Part shown: positions 35,332 to 43,720 of the stretch, one piece after another | Layout of the letters: every line of letters begins with the position of its first letter | Position numbering within the stretch: the first letter of the stretch is position 1 | DNA from: Agromyces albus | GTDB lineage: Bacteria > Actinomycetota > Actinomycetes > Actinomycetales > Microbacteriaceae | Length of the DNA: 64,000 bases | NCBI RefSeq assembly: GCF_030815405.1 | Contig: NZ_JAUSWX010000001.1 | Span: forward strand, 3,534,001-3,598,000 | Direction of reading: 5' to 3' | Position numbers and translations under genes: made by a program | The notes under the pieces: model-generated | The model's database searches: none | What the model was told of the DNA's origin: nothing | Seen by the model: only the letters and a program-made list of their open reading frames with translations

Positions 35332-36344
35332 TCACGACTGAATCGATGGGCCCAGGCTCGGCAGGCGCCGGCGTCGAGGTCTCGTGCGCGGAGGATCGCG
35401 GTCGCGAGTGCCTCCGGCGTGGCGGATGCCGCGTGGAAACCGTTGACACCCGGCCGCACGGTCTCGAGGTAGCCGCCCAGGGCGATCGTGGCGGCGGGCG
35501 TACCCTCGAGCGACGCCTCGAGCACCGTGAGGCCGAAGTCCTCCCGGCCCGCCCCGACGACGACGGAGGCGCGCTGGTACACCCAGCACAGCTCGGCATC
35601 CGTCACGCGACCCAGCGCGTAGACGCCCTGCTCGGGTGCGTCGAGCACCTCGGAGCCGGCGCCGACGATGACGATCGGCAGGCCGGCCATCGTCGCGGCA
35701 TCGACCGCGAGCGGCACGTTCTTGTATCCGCGATCCCGCGCCACGATGACCACGAACTCATCGGGCAGGCGCCGCGCCGGTGGCCTGGCCTCGCGAGCGA
35801 CGGGCTCCACCGGCGGGCTCACGACGACCGAGTCGAGGCCGTAGGCCGACCACATCCGATCGCGGGTCACGAGCGAATTCGACAGGATGGCGTCGGCGCG
35901 GCGCATGGCGTCGAGATCGCCCCGTCGCAACAGCGGCGTGCTCGCCTTGAGCCCGGCCCGGCGCAGGGGACTCAGCCGCAGCCGGTAGTCCTCCGCCGCG
36001 TAGAGCCAACGGGCAGCACTGTGCACGTAGACCACGTGCGGGATCTTGAATTCGAATCGATGCGCCCAGCCGCTGCTGGAGACGAGCGCGACGTCGCCGC
36101 CCGACACCACCGTGTGCTCCGCGATCGAGGGGAGCGTGGGCAGCATCCGCTCCACCTGGTTCGCGAGCGACCGAGGGATGCTCGAGCGCACCTCCATGTG
36201 CCGGAAGTCGTCGAACGTGTCCTCCGGCGAGTACGCGAGCGTGACGACGGTATGCGCGCTCAGTGCTTTCGCCCACTCGGCGACGACGCGTTCGGCGCCA
36301 CCGATCTGGGTAAGGTAGTCGTGGGCGAGGATGATCTCGGGCAC
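35277..36344 (-). CDS. GT4 family glycosyltransferase
   Basis: 355-residue GT-B protein of the WbaZ-like kind: HDYLTQIGGAERVVAEW at the N-terminus, HVVYVHSAARWLYAAEDY, and the donor-side GREDFGLTVLEASLEGTPA. GTG start at 36344 has only a weak ribosome site; a longer frame would enter the tandem-repeat array and is not credible. A decayed copy lies at 34110-34231. Confidence 0.87.
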   Translation of the reverse strand: MPEIILAHDYLTQIGGAERVVAEWAKALSAHTVVTLAYSPEDTFDDFRHMEVRSSIPRSLANQVERMLPTLPSIAEHTVVSGGDVALVSSSGWAHRFEFKIPHVVYVHSAARWLYAAEDYRLRLSPLRRAGLKASTPLLRRGDLDAMRRADAILSNSLVTRDRMWSAYGLDSVVVSPPVEPVAREARPPARRLPDEFVVIVARDRGYKNVPLAVDAATMAGLPIVIVGAGSEVLDAPEQGVYALGRVTDAELCWVYQRASVVVGAGREDFGLTVLEASLEGTPAATIALGGYLETVRPGVNGFHAASATPEALATAILRARDLDAGACRAWAHRFSRDTHLARLAGVMKEVMHRV

Positions 36345-36406
36345 GGGAATCCCAATCCCGCGAAACCTTGAGACGACACTGCAGATGGGTCGGGTAACAG
36401 GGGTAG

Positions 36407-36539
36407 CTCGGGTACGTCGAGCTGGCTCGGGTACGTCGAGCTGGCTCGGGTACGTCGAGCTGGCTCGGGTACGTCGAGCTGGCTCGGGTACGTCGAGCTG
36501 GCTCGGGTACGTCGAGCTGGCTCGGGTACGTCGAGCTGA
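36407..36539. repeat. Seven-copy 19-bp tandem repeat
   Basis: Unit CTCGGGTACGTCGAGCTGG, seven copies with no spacer and one base change in the last copy. Each unit with its flank holds AGCTCG...CGAGCT, so the array could fold as a row of small hairpins. It lies just upstream of the start of the minus-strand glycosyltransferase gene. Nineteen is not a multiple of three and no coding signal is seen. It is not CRISPR because there are no spacers. Confidence 0.9.
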
Positions 36540-36631
36540 CTCGGCACCGGAGACCGGGAAATCGGGTAAATGGGTGATGGGGCGGTTGAACCGTGGCTCA
36601 GGCGAACCGTGGCTCGGGCGACCCGGGTTCG

Positions 36632-36695
36632 GTGAATCACGGTCCGGGTGAACCGTGGTTCGGGTGAATCACGGTCCGGGTGAACCGTGGTTCGG
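36632..36695. repeat. 32-bp direct repeat, two copies
   Basis: Unit starts GTGAATCACGGTCCGGGTG and recurs with period 32 at 36632 and 36664. Similar GAACCGTGG(C/T)TC words flank it from 36587, and looser TCGGGTA words continue to about 36740. Confidence 0.8.
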
Positions 36696-36932
36696 GTGAA
36701 CCGGGTAATCGGGTAAATCGGGTATTCGGGTGTTTCGGGTTTGCAGTGCGATCGGGTATCGCGTTTGGCGGCATACTACGCCGCGATGGTGGCGCCGCCT
36801 ATGGGGTGTTTTGGCGTCGTGGCCCGGAATCTCGCGGATGTCGGGGAAGCTGTCCCCCGAATTGGGTGGGCTGCGAAGCCCGTCATCCGCTCCGTCCGCG
36901 ACCGAGACGTCACAGTGGGGCCGACGGAGCGG
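36696..36932. other. Intergenic stretch without a supported gene
   Basis: TCGGGTA-rich sequence up to about 36740, then about 190 bp in which no open frame shows family-like sequence or a ribosome site. Probably spacer or decayed DNA between the repeats and the PucR-like remnant. Confidence 0.5.
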
Positions 36933-37300
36933 TCAGCCCAGCCCGGGTCGCTCGAGCGCCGCAAGCGCTCGGGCGAGTGCGTAGCGGGTCCGTCCGGCGG
37001 GCGAACGCGGGTCGTATCCCCAACTGGCCCGTGAGGGCATCGAGGCGTGCCTGCCCGCTCGAATGGTGCCATGCAGAGCACGGATGCCGTAGCGCGCACA
37101 CTGCCCGCATCAGCGAGGGTCTCGAGCACGAGCCGCGAGCGCTCCTCGAGCACGTCGAGTGCCGCGGCATCCGGATGCGGCTGTCGGTGGCTTCCGCGAC
37201 GAGAGGAGCGCGCGGAGCGGCGCCGCGAAGGTCGGCATGATCGCGAAGGACCACCCCGTCGTGGCCGTGCTGCCCCCACAGGCAGACGAGCATGGCTGAC
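36933..37300 (-). pseudogene. Decayed PucR/CdaR-like regulator, C-terminal part
   Basis: Reading across frames gives LEERSRLVLETLADAGSVRA, then SSGQARLDALTGQLG, then GYDPRSPAGRTRYALARALA and a stop at 36933. These are the successive blocks of the C-terminal HTH of PucR/CdaR-type regulators (GSVRATA..., RLxxLTG..., GYDPRxPxxR). At least two frame changes separate them and no N-terminal domain is seen, so the gene is dead. Confidence 0.45.
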
Positions 37301-37331
37301 ATGGATGCCCCGGGCCGCTGACCCTCGCGGA

Positions 37332-38003
37332 TCAGCGTGGCGCCGCGACCGCTTCGTCGTCGACGTCGCGCAATCGGGCGATCACCTCGGCCAAGCCGCC
37401 GAGTGACGTGAGGCGGTCGGCGAGGCCGACGCGCGCGAAGCGGTACGGCGTGTTCGAGCCGTGCATGACCGAGCGGGTGTTCGCCGCGTCGAGGAGCGCC
37501 GTGCACTCGAAGGCGAGCTGCTCGGCGTCGTTGAGCTCGGGCAGTTCGCCGAGCTCGATCGCGAAGCGGAATGAGGCGGCGAGGTAGCCGCTCCAGTCGT
37601 CGAGCGCGCGCTCGAGGGCGTCGCGCACGTCGCCCGGCTTCGAATCGAAGTCGGCCGCCGCGGCCGCGAAGAAGCAGCCCCCCGGGAACACACGGTCGCG
37701 CGAGTAGGCGATCCAGTTGTCGAGGAGCGCGACGATTCGGCCGAGGCCGCGCGGCTCGGAACGCGCCGGCTCGATCACCGAGGCGACGAAGCGCTCGCGT
37801 GCCGCCTCTACCGTGGCGAGCTGCAACCGCGCCTTGCTGCCGAAGAGCGTCGCGACCCCACTCTTGCTCACCGAGGCGGCCGTTGCGAGGCGGCCGATCG
37901 AGAGCCCGTCAAGGCCTTCGACGGACGCCAGGTCGGCCGCGCTCGAGAGTACGGCGCGCCGTGAGGCGTCGCCGCGCAAGCGTCGGCCATCAATTTCCTC
38001 CAT
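37332..38003 (-). CDS. TetR family transcriptional regulator
   Basis: 223 residues. The N-terminal HTH includes LSIGRLATAASVSKSGVATLFGSKARLQLATV, typical of TetR_N; the C-terminal ligand domain has GGCFFAAAAADFDSKPGDVRD, a pattern of TetR proteins paired with hydrolases or oxidoreductases. Start at MEEIDGRR (38003); the longer frame crosses the operator region. Two identical operator-like sites separate it from the divergent hydrolase, so it probably represses both. Confidence 0.9.
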   Translation of the reverse strand: MEEIDGRRLRGDASRRAVLSSAADLASVEGLDGLSIGRLATAASVSKSGVATLFGSKARLQLATVEAARERFVASVIEPARSEPRGLGRIVALLDNWIAYSRDRVFPGGCFFAAAAADFDSKPGDVRDALERALDDWSGYLAASFRFAIELGELPELNDAEQLAFECTALLDAANTRSVMHGSNTPYRFARVGLADRLTSLGGLAEVIARLRDVDDEAVAAPR

Positions 38004-38019
38004 GCTCTTCAGTTTACGC

Positions 38020-38056
38020 ACGATCGTTCGTATAGTGTACGTACGACCGTTCGTAT
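38020..38056. promoter_or_regulatory. Twin TetR operator sites
   Basis: ACGATCGTTCGTAT at 38020 and ACGACCGTTCGTAT at 38043, 23 bp apart, each nearly palindromic (ACGA-YC-GTTCGT). They lie between the divergent TetR and hydrolase genes. Confidence 0.65.
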
Positions 38057-38107
38057 TGATTGCGCATTCGCACCTCGGCGCGACTCGCTTCCCGGATCGG
38101 AGACACC

Positions 38108-39013
38108 ATGCACCCCGCCCTGACCGCCACACTCGCCGCCATCCGCGCCGCCGATCGCGTCTCGCCCGAGGTCGCGGCACGACTGGCGCTGCCACTCTTC
38201 AAGAGGGTGGGGCCCGCCCTGCCGGTACGCCCCGGCGAGCGAGCGGTGCACGAGTCGGCCGCCCGCAGCTCGCTCCACGTTCGCGGCCGCGACGTCGCCA
38301 CGTACGAATGGGGTCACGGCCCTGAGACCGTGCTGCTGGTGCACGGATGGCGCGGCCGCGCCGCCCAGTTTGCGCCGATCGTGCGGGAGCTCAGGGCCGA
38401 GGGGTATCGACTCGTCGCCTTCGATGCGCCCGCGAACGGGGAGTCGAGAGCCCGGCGCACCGACATCCGCGACTACCTCGCCGCGATCGAGGCACTGCAG
38501 TCACGCCACGGCAGATTCCGCGCCGTGATCGGACACTCGTTCGGCGGGCTCGCCGCGCTCACCGCCGTGCGCGAGGGACTGGCAACCGGCGGCGTCGTGG
38601 CGATCTCGGGCATGGCCGACGCCCGCTTCCTCGTCGACTCGTTCGCCGGCCGTCTGGGACTCAGCGCGCCCACCGCCGACGTGCTCGCTCGCGAGTTCGC
38701 GCGACTCGTCATGCACGAACAGCAGGATCCCTACGCGCGGTTCGACGCCGTGGCCACGCCGCTCCCCGCCGGGGTGCCGCTGCTCGTCGTGCACGATCAT
38801 GGTGATCGCGAGGTGGCGGCCAGCGAAGGAACGCGGCTGCACGCCGCCCACGGCGAGCGCTCGCGCCTGATCGTCACCGAGGGCGCCGGCCACTCGCGCA
38901 TCCTCGGCGCCGACGCCACGCTCGACGCAGTCACGGCGTTCGTGAACGGCGGCATCGAGGCGCTCGATCGCGCAGGGCTCGGGCAAGCGGGCGTCGCGGC
39001 ATCCGTCGCCTGA
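38108..39013 (+). CDS. Alpha/beta hydrolase
   Basis: 301 residues with the oxyanion HGW motif (LLVHGWRGRAAQF), nucleophile elbow GHSFGG and late acid/base positions around VHDHGDREV and EGAGHSRIL (catalytic Asp and His). Start at ATG 38108 after GGAGA. Cytoplasmic; substrate unknown. Divergent from its probable repressor, the TetR protein, across shared operators. Confidence 0.88.
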   Translation: MHPALTATLAAIRAADRVSPEVAARLALPLFKRVGPALPVRPGERAVHESAARSSLHVRGRDVATYEWGHGPETVLLVHGWRGRAAQFAPIVRELRAEGYRLVAFDAPANGESRARRTDIRDYLAAIEALQSRHGRFRAVIGHSFGGLAALTAVREGLATGGVVAISGMADARFLVDSFAGRLGLSAPTADVLAREFARLVMHEQQDPYARFDAVATPLPAGVPLLVVHDHGDREVAASEGTRLHAAHGERSRLIVTEGAGHSRILGADATLDAVTAFVNGGIEALDRAGLGQAGVAASVA

Positions 39014-39097
39014 CCTGGATCGGCCCGCGCGCGCCAACTCGCGCACATCCTCCGAACGGGTGATCTTTCGCTCCGGTGTCCTTGCAAGGATCAGACC

Positions 39098-39532
39098 ATG
39101 ACGGCGACCGAAGCAGAACGTGAAGTGAAGAGGTTCGGCCTCACAGCGGCTGGCGGCTGGCTGGCGATCGGCGGCAGCGTGATCCACCTGGTGCTGACGT
39201 CGATCGCGCGAGCGGATGTCTGGCGCGACATCGTCTCGGCCGGCTGGTGGGGCACGGTGACGCTGCGGCCGAGCGCTGAGCAGCTTCGGTTCGCCGAGGC
39301 GTTCTGGCTCACCCCGGGAAGTTTCGCCGTGCCGCTGCTCGCGCTCGGAATCCTCGTGGTGTTCTCCGCCAGGAAGGGCAACCGGGTGCCGGGTGTGCTC
39401 GGCTGGATACTGGCCATCTGGGGCGTCTTCTGCGCAGCCCTGCTACCGGCGTCGGGAGCGTGGCTGTTCATCGTGATCGGCGTGCTGTTCGTCGCGGGCG
39501 ACCGGCCTGCTGCCGTACCACGTTCAAGCTGA
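39098..39532 (+). CDS. Small four-helix membrane protein (DUF6463-like)
   Basis: 144 residues with hydrophobic segments near 17-35, 71-90, 99-118 and 120-135. The pattern GGWLAIGGSVIHL at the start and LRFAEAFWLTPGSFAVPLL in the middle is characteristic of a conserved actinobacterial membrane family (DUF6463). No enzymatic motif. Transcribed in the same direction as the hydrolase but 84 bp away. Confidence 0.75.
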   Translation: MTATEAEREVKRFGLTAAGGWLAIGGSVIHLVLTSIARADVWRDIVSAGWWGTVTLRPSAEQLRFAEAFWLTPGSFAVPLLALGILVVFSARKGNRVPGVLGWILAIWGVFCAALLPASGAWLFIVIGVLFVAGDRPAAVPRSS

Positions 39533-39585
39533 CAATCTGGATGCGGATACCCCGCAAGCCGAAGCACCACGGAAAGGGATCGAAA

Positions 39586-39681
39586 ATGCGCGTTCTCGTC
39601 GCCGGAGCCGGCGCAACCGGAGGAGCCTTCGGATCCCGGCTCCAAGAGGCCGGTGAGCTGGCTCGAGTCGCGGCGTCGTAG
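39586..39681 (+). pseudogene. Ketopantoate reductase N-terminal remnant
   Basis: 31 codons, MRVLVAGAGATGGAFGSRLQ, match the N-terminal NADP-binding site of ApbA/PanE ketopantoate reductases (VxGxGAxGGxxGxxL). The frame then ends where ~280 more residues are expected. A good ribosome site (AAAGGGA) survives, so this is a recent truncation. The following ~85 bp has no recognised feature. Confidence 0.65.
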
Positions 39682-39768
39682 GCGCCCGCTGGCCGTACTC
39701 GAACTCGAGGGAAGCGGGGCTTGGAGGCTTGCCGGGGCAAGTCTCCATTCCTTACACGAGAGACCCCA

Positions 39769-40326
39769 CTATGACACCTGGTAGATCTCGATCGACTCGA
39801 TGTACCCGATGATCCCGCCTCTGAACGAGAAGTTGAAGTGCAGGTTCGCACCGAGCGTGCCGTTCCAGACGCCCGTGACCGTCGGGTGGTCGCTCGTCGT
39901 CGCGGACGACGCGGACACGACGCCCCAAGGTCCGTTCACGCGTAGCGATGTCTGATGGCCGCTGAACCGAACGCTCGCGAGGTAGACGCTGTCGGCCGGC
40001 GCGACGAAGTCGACATATCCGAACGACGCGCTGTTCGGCGCGAAGTCCGATGACATGTAGATGAGGTTGTAGGTGGTATCCCAGCGTCCAGGCTGGTAGA
40101 CGTCGAGCCTCGCCGCCGGGTCCCACGGGTGCCGCGCCGAGAGCGTGACGGCTGGCGCGTCGAGGATGTCGTAACTCTGTCCCTCGCGCTCGGTCACCAG
40201 GTCGCGCAGCTTCGCGGGTGTCATCCGCCCGGCCCTCGTGGGTTGCGCGATCGTCGCCTCCCTGAGGTCCTCGAGGGTGAGCTCGCCCCCGAGGTTCCGC
40301 ACCGCTTCATCCTTGCTGTCGTTCAT
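39769..40326 (-). CDS. Hypothetical protein
   Basis: 185 residues, not recognised. The C-terminal two thirds read like a beta-sandwich or carbohydrate-binding-like fold (alternating short strands, e.g. SVRFSGHQTSLRVNG, FNFSFRGGIIGYIESIEIY). No signal peptide. Start chosen at MNDSKDEAV (40326) with GGGGGCC upstream; an alternative ATG at 40449 overlaps the GNAT stop (TGATG) and would add 41 residues of low coding quality. Probably co-transcribed with the GNAT gene. Confidence 0.6.
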   Translation of the reverse strand: MNDSKDEAVRNLGGELTLEDLREATIAQPTRAGRMTPAKLRDLVTEREGQSYDILDAPAVTLSARHPWDPAARLDVYQPGRWDTTYNLIYMSSDFAPNSASFGYVDFVAPADSVYLASVRFSGHQTSLRVNGPWGVVSASSATTSDHPTVTGVWNGTLGANLHFNFSFRGGIIGYIESIEIYQVS

Positions 40327-40448
40327 GATTGGCCCCCAATACGTGAATCCTGCACCCGGCCGGCCGCCGACACGCGGCGTTGATGCCCACACGATAGCGC
40401 CGCCGGCGACTTGCCGCCTCATGGCTTCCTCTGAGCCAGCCGCACTCA

Positions 40449-40883
40449 TCAGTCGAGCGGCTTGCCGAAGCGCTTGCCGGTCTCGGGGTAGCCGATGGCG
40501 GGGTAGAAGGCGTGCGCGTCGTCTCGATACAGGGCGGAGGTCACGACGACCCGCTTCGCTCCACGGCCGCGAGCCCACACCTCGAAGTGGGCGACGAGCT
40601 GCCGACCCACGCCCGTGCCGCGAGTCTCCGACGAGACGACGAGCGAGGTGAGCTGAGCGGATGCCCCGTTCGACACGTACGACCATAGGATGAGTCCCGC
40701 CGCGAAGCCGACCACCGCGCCGTCATGCACGGCGACCCAGGCCTCGGACTCGTGCTGGTGCGCGTTGCGCGCAAGGCGGTACTCGATCTCCTCGGTCGTG
40801 GACGGGTACCCGAGTTCGCCCATGAGCGGCACGAGCGCAGCGGCATCCGTCACCCGAACCGGCCGAATGAGCAGCGCCTGCAT
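40449..40883 (-). CDS. GNAT family N-acetyltransferase
   Basis: 144 residues. The acetyl-CoA site is SSETRGTGVGRQLVAHFE (the R/Q-x-x-G-x-G/A signature), after the beta4 strand LTSLVV; the C-terminus AHAFYPAIGYPETGKRFGK is typical. Acetyl-group transfer to an unidentified amine. Starts just downstream of dcd on the same strand. Confidence 0.88.
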   Translation of the reverse strand: MQALLIRPVRVTDAAALVPLMGELGYPSTTEEIEYRLARNAHQHESEAWVAVHDGAVVGFAAGLILWSYVSNGASAQLTSLVVSSETRGTGVGRQLVAHFEVWARGRGAKRVVVTSALYRDDAHAFYPAIGYPETGKRFGKPLD

Positions 40884-40888
40884 GGTAC

Positions 40889-41494
40889 TCAGTGTCCAGG
40901 TGAGCCGGCCGCCGTCACGCCGACATCCGAGCGATGGAAGTTCTGGAACGAGCGCGACGCCGTGGGCCCGCGCTGCCCCTGGTAGCGGCTCGCGTACTCG
41001 GCCGAGCCGTACGGCCGCTCACTCGGTGACGAGAGGCGGAAGAAGCACATCTGGCCGATCTTCATGCCGGGCCAGAGCTTGATGGGCAGGGTCGCGACGT
41101 TCGATAGCTCGAGCGTGACGTGCCCCGTGAAGCCGGGGTCGATGAACCCCGCCGTCGAGTGGGTGAGGAGGCCGAGCCGGCCGAGCGAGCTCTTGCCCTC
41201 GAGGCGAGCCGCGACGTCGTCGGGCAGGGTGACCGCCTCGAACGTCGAGGCGAGCACGAACTCCCCCGGGTGCAGGATGAACGCCTCGTCGGGCCGCACC
41301 TCGATGAGGTGGGTGAGCTCGGGCTGGTCTTCGGCCGGGTCGATGAACGGGTACTTGTGATTGTCGAACAACCGGAAGTAGCGGTCGAGGCGCACGTCGA
41401 TCGATGACGGCTGGATCATCGCCGGTTCATAGGGCGCGAGACCGATGCGGCCCTGGTCGAGTTCGGCCCTGATGTCGCGATCCGAGAGAAGCAC
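40889..41494 (-). CDS. dcd: dCTP deaminase
   Basis: 201-residue trimeric pyrimidine-pool enzyme. Seen: [16 protein letters not shown] start, [17 protein letters not shown], the catalytic [16 protein letters not shown] stretch (E-x-x-S-S-x-x-R) and [16 protein letters not shown]. Actinobacterial forms may convert dCTP directly to dUMP. GTG at 41494; the longer frame shows no family match. Divergent from an exported hydrolase, with shared upstream operator-like repeats. Confidence 0.94.
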   Translation of the reverse strand: MLLSDRDIRAELDQGRIGLAPYEPAMIQPSSIDVRLDRYFRLFDNHKYPFIDPAEDQPELTHLIEVRPDEAFILHPGEFVLASTFEAVTLPDDVAARLEGKSSLGRLGLLTHSTAGFIDPGFTGHVTLELSNVATLPIKLWPGMKIGQMCFFRLSSPSERPYGSAEYASRYQGQRGPTASRSFQNFHRSDVGVTAAGSPGH

Positions 41495-41529
41495 GGTGCC
41501 AGCGTAGCAACGGCGTGCCGCATCGATCG

Positions 41530-41572
41530 GCGGATGCGTCATCCGTCGAGCCGCGGATGCGTCATCCGTCGA
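41530..41572. promoter_or_regulatory. Two identical 20-bp operator-like repeats
   Basis: GCGGATGCGTCATCCGTCGA at 41530 and again at 41553 (23-bp period). Each contains the inverted repeat GGATG-CGT-CATCC. They lie between the divergent dcd and glycoamylase genes and look like a tandem binding site. Confidence 0.55.
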
Positions 41573-41618
41573 CCTCGCAGCAATACCTTTCATGTGGCAG
41601 GTTTTAATGCAACTCTGT

Positions 41619-41633
41619 CAGGACGACGTCCTG
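41619..41633. promoter_or_regulatory. 15-bp palindrome upstream of the glycoamylase-family gene
   Basis: CAGGAC-GAC-GTCCTG, a perfect six-base inverted repeat with a three-base centre, 26 bp before the ATG. Possible operator or 5'-leader hairpin. Confidence 0.4.
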
Positions 41634-41659
41634 CCGAGGACGCGAACGAAGGAGTTCAC

Positions 41660-43234
41660 ATGCGATCGACTCTGCGTGCGATGACCATCACCGGAATGGT
41701 GGTGGCACTCGCGGCACTCGCCATCCCACCGACGGCCGCGTCCGCCGCCGCTGCCAGCGACGGCGGCGACGACGACGCGGCCCGTGGCGGACGATCCGCG
41801 AATCAGGTGCTGCGCACCTACGCCGCCGACACCTGGACTTCGCTCGTCGCCATGACCGACGACGACACCGGGCTCGTGGCCGACAACATCGAGGGTGATC
41901 TCACGGCGGCGAGCGGGTACACGAGTCCCACGAACATCGGCGGGTACCTCTGGTCCACGGTCGTGGCGCGCGACCTCGAGCTCATCTCCAAGAAGGAGGC
42001 GCGCGAGCGGATCAGCACGACGCTCTCGACGCTCACGACGATGGAACGGCACGAGCCGAGCGGCATGTACTACAACTGGTACTCGCCGGCCGACGGCGCC
42101 AAGCTCACGACGTGGCCGGCCAACGGCAGCACGGTGCATCCGTTCCTCTCGACCGTGGACAACGGATGGCTCGCGGCCGCCTTGCGCGTCGTCGCCGGCG
42201 CCGAGCCGAAGCTCGCCCACGACGCCCAGGCGCTCTACGCGTCGATGGACTTCGGATGGTTCCACGACCTCGCCGCCCGCCCCGAGGTGGGCATCAACCG
42301 CGGCGGCTTCTGGGTCGAGGCGCCTCCGGGCTGCTCGGTGCCCGGCAACTACGGCGACGACGGCCCCGACGTCTTCTACACCTGCCACTGGTACGACACG
42401 ACGGTGAGCGAGTCGCGCATCGCGACGTACCTCGGCATCGCGAACGGGCAGATCCCCGCCGAGGGCTACTACGGCACACTCCGCACGATGCCCGACCAGG
42501 GCTGCGACTGGGCCTGGCAGGAGCAGAAGCCCGCTGGCGAGTGGCGCGAGTACCTCGGCGTGCCCGTCTACGAAGGCGTCTATGAGTACCGCGACCTGAA
42601 GCTCGTGCCCGCGTGGGGCGGCAGCATGTTCGAGGCGCTCATGCCCGACCTGTTCATCCCCGAGGCGGAGTGGGGCGCCGAGTCCTGGGCGGTCAATCAC
42701 CCCGCCACCGTGCGCGCGCAGATCGAGCACGGGCTCGACGAGGCAGGCTACGGCTACTGGGGCTTCTCACCGGCATCCGACCCCTTCGCCGAATACCGCG
42801 AATACGGTGTCGAGGCGATCGGCATCAGCTCCGACGGGTACGCGAGTGACGTCGAGCGCACCAACGTCGACGCCGGATATGACGGATGCCGCGAGGCCAC
42901 CAACCCCGCGCCCGACTTCGGCGACGGCGTGGTCACGCCGCACGCGGCCTTCCTCGCGCTCCCGTACGCGAAGGACGCGGTGCTCGAGAACCTCGACGGC
43001 CTTCGCGACGAGCTCGGCGCGTACGGCCCGGGCGGGTTCTACGACTCCGTTGCCGTGGGCAGCGGCACGATCGCCGACCGGTACCTGAGCCTCGACCAGT
43101 CGATGATCATGGGTGCGATCGGCAATGAGCTGAAGCGCGACCACCTCAAGGCGTACTTCGTCGACGACGCGTTCGAAGACGCGGTGCGCCCGCTCGTCGA
43201 AGCGTTCGAGTTCGGGTCGGAGCTTCCGGAGTAG
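41660..43234 (+). CDS. Exported glycoamylase-family glycoside hydrolase
   Basis: 524 residues. A Sec signal (MRSTLRAMTITGMVVALAAL, cleavage near AASAAA) precedes a PF10091/GH144-type (alpha/alpha)6-barrel domain. Marks: GGYLWSTVVARDLELIS, TVDNGWLAAALRVV, a WGGSMFEALMP block near residue 315, YGYWGFSPASDP and ISSDGYASDVER. GH144 relatives act on beta-1,2-glucans; the true substrate here is unknown. GAAGGAG precedes ATG 41660. The exported enzyme may trim or degrade a surface glucan. Confidence 0.82.
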   Translation: MRSTLRAMTITGMVVALAALAIPPTAASAAAASDGGDDDAARGGRSANQVLRTYAADTWTSLVAMTDDDTGLVADNIEGDLTAASGYTSPTNIGGYLWSTVVARDLELISKKEARERISTTLSTLTTMERHEPSGMYYNWYSPADGAKLTTWPANGSTVHPFLSTVDNGWLAAALRVVAGAEPKLAHDAQALYASMDFGWFHDLAARPEVGINRGGFWVEAPPGCSVPGNYGDDGPDVFYTCHWYDTTVSESRIATYLGIANGQIPAEGYYGTLRTMPDQGCDWAWQEQKPAGEWREYLGVPVYEGVYEYRDLKLVPAWGGSMFEALMPDLFIPEAEWGAESWAVNHPATVRAQIEHGLDEAGYGYWGFSPASDPFAEYREYGVEAIGISSDGYASDVERTNVDAGYDGCREATNPAPDFGDGVVTPHAAFLALPYAKDAVLENLDGLRDELGAYGPGGFYDSVAVGSGTIADRYLSLDQSMIMGAIGNELKRDHLKAYFVDDAFEDAVRPLVEAFEFGSELPE

Positions 43235-43307
43235 CGCCGGATCGGGAGGAACAGCGCGGCTCGTCTTGCTAGCATGGTCACCGTGCATCCTGAGACGGAT
43301 GCCGCGC

Positions 43308-43378
43308 GCGGATGTAGTTCAATGGTAGAACTTCAGCTTCCCAAGCTGATAGCGCGGGTTCGATTCCCGTCATCCGCT
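43308..43378 (+). tRNA. tRNA-Gly (CCC)
   Basis: 71-nt cloverleaf: acceptor GCGGATG/CATCCGC, D arm GTTC-GAAC, anticodon stem TCAGC/GCTGA with loop TTCCCAA (anticodon CCC), T arm GCGGG/CCCGT with TTCGATT, discriminator T. No encoded CCA. It stands at the left edge of an accessory region and is a plausible integration site. Confidence 0.95.
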
Positions 43379-43720
43379 CTCCGATAAAAAGCCTGATCAG
43401 ATCGGCTTTCCGGCTACCAGAAGCGCTGCTACTTCTCGTTGCGTTGACGGATTCCCTGAGGAACCTCACTCACGATGTCGCGACGGAAAACGTTCCCATC
43501 TCTGGTCAGGGATTTCGTCGCGTGCGAGGCCCGCGACTTTCGATTGCAAACTGCCCTTGTAGTCACTTAATAGTCACAAATTCCCTGCGCGGGCCCCCAC
43601 CTCGGCGGCGGTCGTAGCGGAATCGTCTGCCCGCTGACCGATGGCTCAATGCGTTGCGTTCGGCATCGACTGATCGGCTGGAGCGGGAAGGTTCTCGGTT
43701 GCACCTCCGTTGACGGTTGT
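43379..43720. other. Post-tRNA intergenic region
   Basis: About 340 bp without a supported gene. It has lower G/C than its surroundings and contains TAGTCACTTAATAGTCAC at about 43560-43577. It may be island-end sequence, but no integrase and no duplicated tRNA 3' end was found within the window. Confidence 0.5.

Noticed and set aside
36407..36539. CRISPR-like array
   Set aside because: Units are contiguous with no spacers, and no cas gene is nearby.
36260..36640. Repeat-encoded minus-strand frame (PSQLDVPEPARRT units)
   Set aside because: Produced by the 19-bp array cycling through three frames; no start signal and no homologous pattern.
36680..37240. 186-codon + strand frame after the repeats
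   Set aside because: Opposite strand to the clear PucR-like remnant; no ribosome site or motif.
43278..43469. 63-codon minus-strand frame across the tRNA (contains GIEPALSAWEAEVLPLNYI)
   Set aside because: It is the antisense of tRNA-Gly and its flank, a well-known spurious translation.
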